DNA from: Bimuria novae-zelandiae CBS 107.79
Taxonomy: Eukaryota > Ascomycota > Dothideomycetes > Pleosporales > Didymosphaeriaceae
Length of the DNA stretch: 64,000 bases
Assembly (NCBI GenBank): GCA_010015655.1
Contig: ML976777.1
Coordinates: forward strand, 92,956-156,955
Reading direction: 5' to 3'
Positions 1 through 11,348 of the stretch are shown here, one piece after another (position 1 is the first letter of the stretch; the number at the start of each line of letters is the position of its first letter). The notes under the pieces are model-generated. The model was not told where the DNA came from. It searched no databases and saw only the letters and a list, made by a program, of their open reading frames with translations. The position numbers and the translations under genes are program-made.

Positions 1-3000
1 GTGGAAGCCAGCGCACCCGCAGACGAAAGTACTCCCACAGACAAAAATGCACCCACAGGCGAGAGTTCACATGTAGACGAAAGTGTACCTGTAGACGAGA
101 GTGCACCCGCAGACGACAGTGTACCCGCAGAAGACACTGCACCCGCAGAAGATACTCAACCCGCAGAAGATACTCAACCCGCAGAAGATACTCAACCCGC
201 AGAAGATACTCAACCCGCAGAAGATAGTGCACCCGGAGATGAACCTGCCCAAGCGGATGACGGTGTAACGGAAAGCGACGGCCAACCGTCCGAAGACAGC
301 GTGCCGGCCAACGAAAGTGCTTCTGTCGTGGACACTACCTCTGCCCCCGCCGACGATCCTCCTACCGAAGTCGCGGTATCAGACTCGAGTACAGTAGAGA
401 CTGTGACTGCAGAACCTGGTGAGCCTGTAGAAACCCCCAAGGAAGAGGCCCTGCCAGACAGCCCCCCGGGCGACGAGAATTCATGCGTGGAGCAGCCGTC
501 CCAAGAGGTTGATCATCAAGAAAGAATGCCCAAAGACAATGTTCCTATGGAGTCTTCGCCCGAAGAAGTCTCTGACGAAGCGCAAGCGGGTGAGGTGAAT
601 GTTGCTGAGGAGAGCGACCCTGTGGAGCGTCAGTCTTCTGATGTGGCAGAGGTACAAGAAGGTGACCCAGAAGAGAATCAGTCTGAAGTTTCGCCGCCAG
701 ATGAAGCTCTTCCTGCAGCGGAGGCTACCTCTGAGGAGTCCCACGATGTCGCTGTGATTGTCCCAGAAGATTCTGAAGGTGCAGTCGCAGAGGCGGAGAC
801 TCAAAGTGATGCCACGGTGGCAAGTGAGGCTGATATCGACGAAGCCCAAGGAACTAGCACCACTGATGTACCTTCGGAGCAATCCGCACCAGAGGCATTG
901 GAAATGGTTCTGGAGAAGCCTGTCGCTGAGGCTCCAGCAAGTCCAGATGAGCTGACCGATGCGACACCATTAGAGGCAACGAGCGAGGTATTGGAAGGTC
1001 CACCAGGTCACCCGAATGATGCCTCGACAAACGTCGAGGCTGAGGCCGCCACTGAAGTGGTAGCTCACGATGGGGACAATGACCCAAATGAAGAGCCCGC
1101 CGACGAGGATCTTGTCAGTGCTGACGGTACCGTGAACGAGGACGCTGTCGTGGATCAGCCCGGCTTTGACGACCATGCTCAAGACGAGGGAGCGCTACCC
1201 GCGCTTGTTGAATACGCGCACGATGCCGATGATGCTGCTGATTCTCCAATCGAAGAAATCAGTGCAAGTCCTGCTGACCATAACGATGAAGAAGCCGCCT
1301 GTTTGAACGACCTTGACAACGTAGCTGAAGAGTCGGTAGTCCCATATGAGCCTGACACTCAAGGTGAAGCTTCAAAAGACGAACCTCCTTCAGCAGCAGA
1401 TGTTTCACAAACTGAGAATGAGCCTACCGCAACCGACCAGCCATGCACCGAAAATGAGCCTACCGCAGACAGTGAACCCACAGGAAGTGCCGACGGTCCA
1501 TTGGAACCTCCGATCAACGTCAACGAGGCTGAGGACGCCGACGAGGGTGAAGCGGCAGCATCGGAAGAGCCCACGGGATCGGAAGAGGTCGCAGAATCGG
1601 AAGAGTCCACAGCATCAGAAGAGCCCACAGCATCGGAAGAGCCTACAGCATCGGAAGAGGCCACAGCATCGGAAGAGCCCGCAGCATCGGAAGAGCCCGC
1701 AGCATCGAAAGAGCCCACAGCATCGGAAGAGCCCGCAGCATCGGAAGAGCCNNNNNNNNNNNNNNNNNNNNNNNNNNNNNNNNNNNNNNNNNNNNNNNNN
1801 NNNNNNNNNNNNNNNNNNNNNNNNNNNNNNNNNNNNNNNNNNNNNNCCACAGCATCGGAAGAGCCCGCAGCATCGGAAGAGCCCGCAGCATCGAAAGAGC
1901 CCACAGCATCGGAAGAGCCCGCAGCATCGGAAGAGCCTGCAGTCCCAGAAGAGCCCAAAGCCGCGGAGGAGCCCAAAGCAGCGGAGGAGCCCAAAGCAGC
2001 GGAGGAGCTCGAGGCAGTCGGCGAGCCTGAAGCACCGGCTGAGGTTGTAGCGACGAACGCGTCAATGTCAGCAGACGAATCTGACCTTGGTGTATCTGCG
2101 TCAGCAGATAAACCCACGGGAGAGAGCAAACCTCCAGTAATCGAACACGAACCGGCCGCAGAAAGCATTCCAAACCCTGCTGATCTTGCTATTGTCGAGA
2201 AGATCCTGAGAGCTCAATCAACAGCGAATGAAGAGTCCGAAGCCCTCGAGCCAGCAACAGCAACGTCCGAAGTTGCCCCAGCAGAGGCCTCGAACAATGA
2301 AGATTCTGCTGACATAGGCGACTCAGGCGGTTGGAACGAGGAATCTAGCGTTGATCTCAGTCTTACTACAGGGACTAATGAAGCTAATGCTGATGTTGCG
2401 GATTCCCACGGAACGCAACAGGCCGGAGACGCAAGCCCAGAAAACGCACCAAACGTCATTGATAGCGGTGGAGAGACACAGGCAGATGCACAAAACGAAC
2501 CCTCAGAAGCCGAGCTTTCCAGTAATGAGGTAGTTGATGCCGGCGAAGACACAGCCGTGCAAGACGATGGACAGACTGGGCCAGAGCCGCATGAAAAAAT
2601 GCCTCTGGAAGGCTCGGACACCAAGGACCTGAACGAGCTTGATTCGGAAATAGGTAGTTCTACTTCAACACCAACTGAGGTCGACTCGCCTCCGAGCACT
2701 TCAGATCCGGAGGCACGTGCTTCACATGATGAGCTCAGCGAGGCAACATCAGATTCCAGTCAAGGTGAGCTTCCTGGTAAAACGGAGGACGTTGGGAGCG
2801 AAGAGTCCCTCGTTGCACCCGACCTGGAGCGCGCGACAACGCAAGAAACCACCACGGTTGGCGAAATGACAAGTTTTCCGAACGAGGTACCCGCTAAGAA
2901 AGACCCTGAAGAAAATACAGACGGGGTACCAGATCCAGAGACCGTGCCTCAAGACCAACCTCATCATGATCATGATGATCCAGATGAACCCGATGACAAC

Positions 3001-6000
3001 ACTGGCGTAGATGCAACGCCAGAAGCTCCGACCGTGGAAGGTGACAACATCGACTGTCACGAGCCTGTGTGCCAGCCGGGCGACACGATCTGTGCCTCGG
3101 TATCCGATGGTGACATCGCAGCTGAAGATGCGGTGAAAGATGTTGATGAGGCTATAGACTCTGGAAAAGCTGCTGTAGACCCTGACGAGAGCCAGGCTAT
3201 CGAAGAACACTCTAAGGTGAATCAGGAAGAGGACAGTGCCGTTGTGTCAAATCTTCATGTTCCCTCAGATGCGCCTGCGAACGAACCATCAGCACAGGAA
3301 TCCACTGATAGCGCCGTATCAGAAGAAGCTCCCGAAAATGTTGAATCCGTATCTGACCCTGCCGCTGCTGACAGCGCGGAGGCTGCTAGCGAGAGCCACG
3401 CTGGGGAGGTTGGACCCCTGGACACGGATGCAAGTTCTGATCTTCTCAACTCTACAAGCACAACTAGTAGTAGCGGTGGCCCGGAAGTCAAGGACAGCGC
3501 TGAGACAGATGTGACTAACCTACCACTGGAAGACCTTGGTAAGAGTTTTCCCTTTCTATTCATCACATGTTTCAGGGCTTGTTTGCCACTACTTAGCGTT
3601 CGACTAACCATAGAATAGAAGGCGATGCAGAAGGCGTCCCTCCCAATGATGCGCAGGACAACGCGGCGAACGAATCAGAGGAGCTGAACGCGCCCGAAAC
3701 AGAAGCTGTTGATGACAATGTCGAGAGACAAGAAAGCGAGGCTATGGACAATGGCTCCTCACCAGACCCGGAAACAAATATGTCGACGGATGGTGAGCCA
3801 CAAGCGTCTTCGGAACAAGAGACTTCACAAGTTGCGGCAGATGCGGAAGGTGTCGGTGAGCCAGAATCTCCAGAACAGGACAATGGTGGAGGGACCCAGC
3901 AACTAGCGACGGATGAGGCTGCTGTGGTGCAAGCATCGGATGCGGTGATTGTGAAGCCTGCGTCTCAAGAATCCGTACCTGAATCTCTCGATCAAAGTGG
4001 TGAACTCGATCCTGCTCCAGATGCGTCGCAGGAGCTTGAAGGACCCGAGCAGCCGGAACTCAACGACGAACCACCTGACGAACCGCTCCCCTCCGAGGAG
4101 GGCCAACCTCCGGGCGAAGCGAACGTAGCTGCTGAGGATGTTACTAAGGCACAAGACCCAATTGCCGAAGCGCCCGCAGACGACACCGAAGCGCCCGCAG
4201 ACGACACCGAAGCGCCCGCAGACAACGCCGAAGCGGGAGCAGAGGACCAGGACAACAATGAGGAGGCTTCGTCAAGCGAGCAGCCTAACGAAGTCTGCGC
4301 CGTAGAGTCGCAAACCGATGACCCGCGGGACATAGCAGACCAAGAGGAACAGATTGCTGTACAGAGCAACCCCAGTCCGGAAGACTTACAGCAAGAGAAT
4401 GCAGCATCACCGGATGGTGGCGTCGAGGAAGGCGCACCTGCCCATATCGAGCCGAGCGCTGGTGCCACCGATGGTGGAGATGCCTCCCACGAACTTCAAT
4501 CAGATGATGCTGCACCACTTCCCGACGAAGACGCCGCGGAGGAGCCCGTTGATGCACCCCCGCAAGATGAAGACCCGTCAATTCCAGCAGAGACGACTGA
4601 CATCGGAGGGCATATTGACGCTGAAGAACAAGGCCAGAACGCTGCTAGCGACCCACCGGCTGGGGACGATACAGTGGCTGATAATCAAGGGCAAGAGGAA
4701 GCCCAGGACGCACCGGAAGATCCTCCGGAACCTGGGCCTTCCGACGAAATGGAAGAGGTGCAACCGATAACACCTCCTGCAGAACCCGAATCGTCTCAGG
4801 AAGAGCAAGAGAAGGAAGCTCCAGTTGAGGATGTTAGCGGCCCCGATCCTGAGCCTGCAGATATCGTTAAAGCGGAGGCTGAATTAGAGCCAACTGCTGA
4901 GCCGGAGCCGGTAGCTATGCCTACTACCGAAGAGGATGCGGGAGAGGGGCCGGCTGGACAGGAGGGAGAGCCAGCGATCGGTGATACGAGCCAAGTAGAG
5001 CCGGTCCACGGGGATACTTCCGCGGAACGGTCACCAGAACAGTCTGAGGATATCCAACACGCAGTGTCGCCTGGGCCCGTGCAGGCGGCAGAGCAAGTCG
5101 AGCACGAAAGTTCACGAGAGGCAGTTCCGACAGAGGTCGAGGAGGTGATGCAACCAGTTGATCCAGTGGAAGATACCCAGCCAAAAACACCGCCAAATGA
5201 GTCGGCAGTGGTCAACGATCAAACGCCGGAGTCAACCCAAAGAGAGAAACATCGACGTCGGCATTCTCACGCCCATCGCGACAGCAGGCACTCACACCAC
5301 AGGCGCGAGAGTAATGTTAGTGCGAGTGAGAGACCTACGTTGAACCCAATGGCATTGTTGGCTGCTGCGAAGCTGGTCGGGTCTGCAAAGAATAAACGAA
5401 GGGACAGTATGACTGACCGCGAATACGGCAGGCACAGGGAAAGACTTCTTGATCCCGAAAAGGGGAGTAGTAGCAGCAAAGAGAGATCACATCGGGAACA
5501 TCGATCACACCAACACCATCGTGACAAAGGAGGCGACAAAGAGACCAAACGGCGTACGCTTGAAGAGATCGAAGTAGAAGCTGAGCGGAAGCAGCGGCGT
5601 GAAGCTCGGCGCGCAGAGAAAGCAAGAGAAGAACGGCGCACGCTTGAAGAGATCGAAGTAGAAGCTGAGCGGAAGCAGCGGCGTGAAGCTCGGCGCGCAG
5701 AGAAAGCAAGAGAAGAACAGGAAGAGGCGGCCAGACTAGAGAAAGAGGAAGAGGAGCGAAAGCAGAGGCGCCGAGAGGAACGTCGCGCGAAAAGAGCAGA
5801 GCAAGAGCGCATCCACAAGGAAGCGGAGGAAAGGCTTGCGAGGGAGGCCGGAGAGAGACATGCAAGGGAAGAAGAGGAGAGACGTATCAGACATGAGAAA
5901 CGGCGACTGAGACAGGAAGCTGAGAAGGAAGCTAGGCGTCTGGAGCTTGAGAAGGCAGAGCAAGAGGAAGAAGAGCGAAAGCTGCGACGACAACGCCGCG

Positions 6001-6974
6001 TCCAGCTTGAAAAGGAAAAGCGAGAGGCCAAAAATGCTGAAACGGTCGAAGCCAAACCTCGAGATGTAGTTCGTCGTGCTGCAGAGGAAGAGGAAGAATC
6101 TGCTCCGGACTCTCCTGTCACTCCACGCACACCTACGCGCAGACATACAGGTGACCGTCGCCGCGAAGCCCCACCTCCCGCACGCCGTAACACCTTACTT
6201 GGTGGACTCTCACTCTTTGGTCGATCAAAAACGGAGCCTGTCGTGCCTAGCGCAAAGCCAATCAAACCCGTCGCTCGTGTTCGTACCGATCCTACCGAGA
6301 CACCGCCCAGCCCAGTAGATGTATTGCGGAAAGAGAGGGGGGGTCGAGCAAGCAGCCAACATTCTTCGAACGAGAGTCGGGAAAGAACCGAGCGACCGCA
6401 TCGCAGTCGGCGCCATTCACACACGCATCATCGCCGATTCAACTCAGCAGAAGAGGAAGCGGAATACCGCGCTCGAAAGGAAGAGCGACGCAAAGCCAAA
6501 GCACGGGAGCTTGAAATGTCAGGAGGTCGTGATGGAGGCATGTCTTTGAATGCAACGTATGACGATGCGCCTCCACCAGAACCAACGGAACCAGAACATG
6601 TTCCAGAACCCGAACCTGAGCCAGCAGCTGAGCCAGAAGCTGAGGAGCGCCCGTCATCCCTACTCCTCGACGATGCAGCAGCCGTACTTGGCGCCGCATC
6701 AACCTCTTCCGGCGATCGCCGTGAGCGTCGCAGATCCAGTCGTCGCGTCTCGATCGTTGAGCACGAGCGCCCGAAGAGTCGTCGCATCTCCGTCACTGAG
6801 AAAGAGCGACCTGCAAGCAGGCGGACAGAAAGCGACAGGCCCCGCACCAGAGGCACAGGTGAGGAGAGGACGCGGCCGAGGCGGAGTGAGACTGAAAGGA
6901 GCAGTCGCAGTAAGAAGAAAGACGATAGTGGCATCAAGGGATTCTTTGGTGGTTTGAAGAAGATAGTGGCTTAA
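1..6974 (+). CDS. Giant acidic repeat protein with basic coiled-coil C-terminus (5' partial, 2 exons)
   Basis: The reading frame is open from base 1, so the 5' end lies outside the window. Exon 1 is 1-3538. An 80-nt intron (3539-3618, donor GTAAGA, CTAAC branch at 3604-3608, acceptor TAG) joins in frame to exon 2, 3619-6974, giving at least 2297 residues. The first two thirds are Glu/Asp/Ala/Pro/Ser-rich with 6-residue tandem repeats (PAEDTQ near 125-228, EEPTAS/EEPAAS near 1555-1945, EPKAAE near 1950-2007). The C-terminal third turns basic and His/Arg-rich. It then forms a long Glu/Arg coiled coil (about 5550-6060) containing an exact 28-residue duplication, and ends in KKIVA after a Gly/Phe patch. 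No enzyme domain is visible. An intrinsically disordered scaffold or cytoskeletal role is only a guess. A 95-base gap (1752-1846) falls in the repeats, so their true number is unknown. Confidence 0.8.
1555..1945 (+). repeat. 18-bp coding tandem repeat, EEP(T/A)AS units
   Basis: About ten visible copies of an 18-bp unit around cccacagcatcggaagag, plus those hidden in the gap. The period is a multiple of three, so copy-number change keeps the frame. Units differ mainly at one codon (Thr or Ala) and occasionally at Glu/Lys. Confidence 0.9.
1752..1846. other. Assembly gap (95 N) inside an 18-bp tandem repeat
   Basis: Ninety-five Ns interrupt the run of 18-bp units encoding EEP(T/A)AS. Near-identical units lie on both sides, so the gap is most likely a collapsed or unresolved tandem array. 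Its real length may differ from 95. Confidence 0.95.
5550..5717 (+). repeat. 84-bp tandem duplication in the coiled-coil region
   Basis: Unit 5550-5633 is repeated at 5634-5717 with almost no change, giving two 28-residue copies that begin RRTLEEIEVEAERKQRREAR. The near-perfect DNA identity indicates a recent duplication. The length (28 = 4 x 7) preserves heptad phase. Confidence 0.9.
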
Positions 6975-8810
6975 CGAATTTCTTGCTCTAATGATTTTAC
7001 AGTATGGCGAACGGATGGCATTGGGCACAGAAGGGTGGGTCTTCATTGAACGGCGTTTGGGAAGCGATATATCACGGGTAGTTTCTGTTTTGGAGTGTTT
7101 CGGTTAACGGAGTCAGGGTGGTATATGTGTATATGTACGAGTGTATGTGGCATGAGGCTTGAGATTGTTTTCAAATAAGGTTTAAGTAGGATCCCAATTT
7201 ACGAATCTACAATCTACCTCCTTTAAGAAACCTTTCTGTTGCGCTGGTGTACGGTCCTGTCTCATACGCCCATTAGAGGTTCGCGACTGTCGGGTTATCA
7301 CGGTCACTGCGCCACAAAGCTCGATGATCGTCTGCGACACACACGGGGCCCTTTGTTAATAGTTGGCGCAAATGCAGGCGGCTAAAAATATATACTTAGC
7401 GAAAAAAAAAGGCAAAAACTAGAGAGTGTCTAGAAACTCAGCTTTCGCTTGGTTTTTTTGTTTGGCATATTATTTATGACACGTTAGCCGAACGTGTAGC
7501 TTTAGATTATAGACGTGAGCTTAAACGTCTGGGTGCCGCTAATTTGGTGAAGTTTGGAAAACACCAATTACGCTAATAGTCGTAGAGTTCGATTGCACGC
7601 AGGCGGAAAGTAACATATATATACTACTAGAAAACCGTGTGTCTCCAGACCTGGGATACTTTATAGACTTCGGTTACTGTCTGGCATGTAAAGGCGTTAA
7701 AAGTGAGGTGGGTGACCAGTTTGAAATGGCAGGTGCACTGCAGTTTAAGTCGCGACTTCCATTCTGGGTCCGCTCGAAGTTTTCTGCACCTCGGGAAGTG
7801 CTCGTAGGTTCTCTCACACGGTGGGCTTGTCTTAGCGAGTGGTAATTCTCTGCTGGTAGATTGGAATTGGCAGCCGCGGGCAGACCTGCAGTTTTTCGTA
7901 TTCTATGATTATTATGCGTCTACTTATTGTTGCAACAGCGCGAAGCTATTCACAAAGACATAACGATACCGAAGGTACTACGAACATCTACGCTGCTCAA
8001 ACATGTATGCGCTCGCACTATCTGCTTTGTATCTAAAGTCCCATTGTGTTTCCACAGGATAGGTAATGAAACGTGGGATTGAGGTACGTTATTGGTACCG
8101 ATTCCATACGCGCACGAGAACGTGCAACAGTATAGAACCTCTGAAAATCACCCCTTCCATCCGGGTTTCCACTCAGGTGAACAACCGGGGGTCGCAGTGG
8201 GACCCAAAGTGGGGACCTCGGGTTGCATTTTGAATCCTCCCGTCACGTATGCAAGTCTTAGGTTGAGCAAGCGGGTTAAGGATGGTGAATTCGACGACAT
8301 GCGCCAGACTAGCGAGCTTGAACTGGAAGTACGACGCGCAGAGCAGAAAGAGGCTGCTCGAAAGGAGATCGACAAGGAAGGCGCCCGCGTTCGGCCGGTG
8401 ACGCATGCGACGGGGCTCAATGGCAGGGCGTTACTTCAAAACATGGCTAACAGAACACAGAGAATAGTTTAGACGATGTTGGGGGACGGAATTTAAGAGG
8501 AAGTCCGCTCTGCCTGCACATGTGCTACATTTCGCTATTCCAAAGAGTTAATCTCGGTTTGAGGCATAGTTGGAGCCTGTTGCCTTGAAGAGCTTAGTCA
8601 GGTTTCCAACCCTCCTGGAATTCCACCATCGCATTTACGCCGCATTCACTTACGGGAATTTGCACTGTCCTAAATCTACTCAGGGCGCCAGTAACTTACA
8701 TCTGCGCAACCTTACCGGGTAAGCGAACGTAAATATTATTATAAGCATTGTACGAGGAGGTAGCAAAAGGATTGTAGAAAAGAATTCCGTCCCCCTCCTA
8801 AGGTGACACT
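6975..8810. other. Intergenic, 1.8 kb; holds a degenerate dispersed repeat
   Basis: I see no convincing gene. About 7395-7790 belongs to a repeat family also present near 15.5-15.9 kb and 34.35-34.70 kb. An open stretch at 8092-8472 lacks an ATG start and any recognisable domain. Confidence 0.6.
7395..7790 (-). repeat. Dispersed degenerate repeat, copy 1 (SINE-like)
   Basis: Two anchor blocks are shared with the other copies. One is the block around GGGTGACCAGTTTGAAA at 7706-7735; the other is TATAGACGT near 7508-7516. A shared tatatactactagaaa block lies between them. Copies 2 and 3 carry the same anchors in the same order and orientation, about 220-270 bp apart. The tRNA-like promoter seen in copy 3 is not recognisable here. 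Confidence 0.45.
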
Positions 8811-10410
8811 ATGAAAATAGACATAAAAAGCTGGTTGCTTTGCGGCCTCATAACTGTGAGCCTATATTGGTGCTGGCTTCTTCCGCTCGTCTACGCCGTT
8901 ATCGTCTTGCGTCGGCTATATTTCCATCCGCTATCCACGTGTCCGGGAACAAAACTAAGCATCGCCTTTCCCACCTTGTACAAATTGTACAGGAGCTTCA
9001 GGCGCCGAGGTCAATTCTTGTTTGAGATAGAAGAGCTGCATCGCCGCTATGGACCCGTGGTGCGCTTCGGAATCAACGATCTGCACGTCAACGACCTTCA
9101 GGTCTACCTCGGAATCACCAAGATCGGGTCGCGATTCCGAAAAGATCCCAGATTCTACGATCGGATTTCGTTCCGAAATACTTCGCTTGGATTCCTGGAT
9201 CCCTATAAACATGGTGCTAGACACACTGTTCTCGTCAATGCGGCCTTCTCGCCCAGGAATATACACGATCTGGCTGACCGCATCGAGCGCAAGGTCGCGA
9301 AGCTCATGAATAGACTGGAAGAAGAAACAGTGGGTGGGCAGCCGGTGAGCATCCACAAGTGTATGAAAGCACTCTCCATGGACATCATCAGCGAGATCAC
9401 AATGGGACAAAGTTTTCGTTGCCTTGAAGCATCCCAATTTCAGAGACGTTTTCCTGGAGCAACTGCATACTATCTTCAAGGAGACGAGCTGGATCCAAAA
9501 GATCCTGTTCACGGTAACGAGAGTCTCGCTCTCAACACTTCCGTGGGTGTTCAAGTTCGTGCATCCGCCCACTATGGTCATGATGAAGGAGCTCGCGAAA
9601 CCACCCATACGGGAGTATCTTGAGCGTCGGAACGATTCTCCCGCCAACGGAGAGCTGAGCGATAGAGCTATAGTCATCGATGCGCTGACTTCGACACCTA
9701 TCTCGAAAGGTGGGGCATCTATCGATTTTGAAACGCTCTCAGAGGAGGTGGGAACCCTTTTAACGGCCGGAGGGGACACAGTTTCGTCGACGATGATCTT
9801 CGGCATCTATCAGATCTGCAGGAATGAAGAAATGTACAAGACTCTTAGACAAGAGCTCATGGATAACCTACCGATGGATGCTAGTATCACCTACGAAAGG
9901 GTATAAAACCCTCCGTACTTAACGGCATGCATCAAGGAGACTTTGCGAACCAGCAATCCACTTCCGGGCAGACTACCGCGTGTTGTGCCTCCAGAGTGAT
10001 TCAACTTGTATGGACAACACATCCTCGGGGGGTTTGTGATCAACACTTCAGCTTACCTTTTGAATCGGCATACATCTGTATGGAAGAGGCCTTCCAAGTT
10101 TGATCCTAGCAGGTGGCTGCTGCCGAACTCGAAGAAGCTTGAACAGTACATGACGTCGTTTTATCGGGAGACCCGCCAGTGCCTAGGGCAGGAGTAAGTG
10201 CATCTGATAAGCCCCAAGATCATCGCTGAAGTGCGTAGTCTGGCCTGGTGTGAGCTCTACGTGATGCTCGCCAGTCTCCTCAGGCAATTCAAAGTTTCGA
10301 TCTATGATACTTCAGATGCGGATATGGAATGGGTCGGTGCGGTGTTGATTATGAAGGTTGCGATTGTGCCTCAGTCTTCTCGGTCAGCCTTGTTTAGAAG
10401 TCATTCATGA
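8811..10410 (+). pseudogene. Cytochrome P450 monooxygenase, decayed
   Basis: The N-terminus has a membrane anchor and the usual YFHPLSTCPGTKL hinge. Later come an I-helix motif (AGGDTV), the K-helix ETLR and a C-terminal heme region, so the gene was a microsomal class II P450. It is broken in several places. The frame shifts near 9430, and the protein continues at HPNFRDVF in another frame. There are in-frame stops at 9904-9906 (TAA) and 9997-9999 (TGA). The heme motif reads FYRETRQCLG, with Glu where the invariant Gly should be. A 45-nt intron (10194-10238, GTAAGT..TAG) restores QDLAWCELY after the heme Cys. The K-helix to C-terminus resembles P450s of trichothecene-type or other secondary metabolism, but the substrate is unknown. 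Confidence 0.85.
10194..10238 (+). other. Short intron retained in the P450 pseudogene
   Basis: Donor GTAAGT and acceptor TAG. Removing these 45 nt joins CLGQ to DLAWCELY, the expected sequence after the P450 heme cysteine. It shows that the stop at 10195-10197 is intronic, not a lesion. Confidence 0.7.
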
Positions 10411-11348
10411 CGAGAGAAATATTGGGCGCAGAAATATAAACACCGCCGTATTAGTTTTTTGCGTCAAGATTCTCCATCACCGGCACTCTTAACGGCCGGC
10501 ATATCATCTCATATGTATATTCTGAGCCCTTCCAGGTGCTGACTTTGCTGTTTTTTTTTCTCCCTCCCGTCTCTTCTAGGCTTCAGCAACACGTGCGCAA
10601 GGCAGTGTCCCTCCCGAGCTCTCTATATAAAGCCTCAAGGCGCTTCAAGAGTAGTAACACATGCGATACTTGTGATTCGAGGGCCTATCCAACAGTTGGG
10701 CTATTGAATAAGAGGTCATACCAGTAACGCAGTGGGCTGTTCAGGAAGCTCCAGACGATGTCCGCCTCGAGATAAGGTATCAACACGCTAACCTCCCGCA
10801 CTCCATAGCGCCGCAAACGTGCGCTTTCCTCCGAAGGAGTGGGGCGGAAGTGGGGTAGCCTCTTACCATCCAACAGCGGCTTGCGCCCGACCACGTACGA
10901 AACTTCGAGCACTTCTTTTATGGTCCCTTTACAAACATTACTAGCTCAGAGAGTCGTCCAGATCTTTCAATTCGAGCGAGATGTGTAGCTCTATGTGCTT
11001 TGAGTGCTTCTACGAGTTCATTTCCCTCAAGATGGCTCTCTATTCGGCCGTTGCGACATCGGCCAGCGCTGGAGGATCGTCAATGTTGCCAATGCAGGGA
11101 AACAACGCGCCGATATCTGTAAGGTACCAATCGCCTTCTTAATCAAGTATAGATGAGCGGAGCTTGGTCACATCGGTCTGCACACAACGCGTGAGCCTGC
11201 GCAAAACATTTCAAGCTGCTCATCGCTTCGGGTCGCGACAAGAGGTAGGCATTGCAACCTTGTTTCTACTGCGCGTGCAGTTAAAGCGCGCTTGTTCCTT
11301 CTTTCCTTCTGTCGTGTCACCTGTCCATCTTCCCGCTGTCAAGTCAAG
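10411..11348. other. Intergenic; possible small protein fragment on the minus strand
   Basis: About 940 bp. The minus strand at 10685-10912 is open for 75 codons with gene-like codon use (contains LPHFRPTPSEESARLRRYG) but starts at a GTG. I recognise no family. It may be a gene relic. Confidence 0.35.

Noticed and set aside
1359..2173. Long minus-strand frames opposite the repeat region of the first gene
   Set aside because: They are the complement of the 18-bp tandem repeats and inherit openness from the period-three array. They have no start context or domain.
5267..6424. 385-codon minus-strand frame
   Set aside because: It is antisense to the Glu/Arg coiled coil. Ser/Arg-rich low complexity is the expected reverse reading of GAR/CGN-rich codons.
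8092..8472. 126-codon plus-strand frame between the first gene and the P450
   Set aside because: No ATG at its beginning, no domain, and no homologue recognised. Kept only as a note in the intergenic entry.
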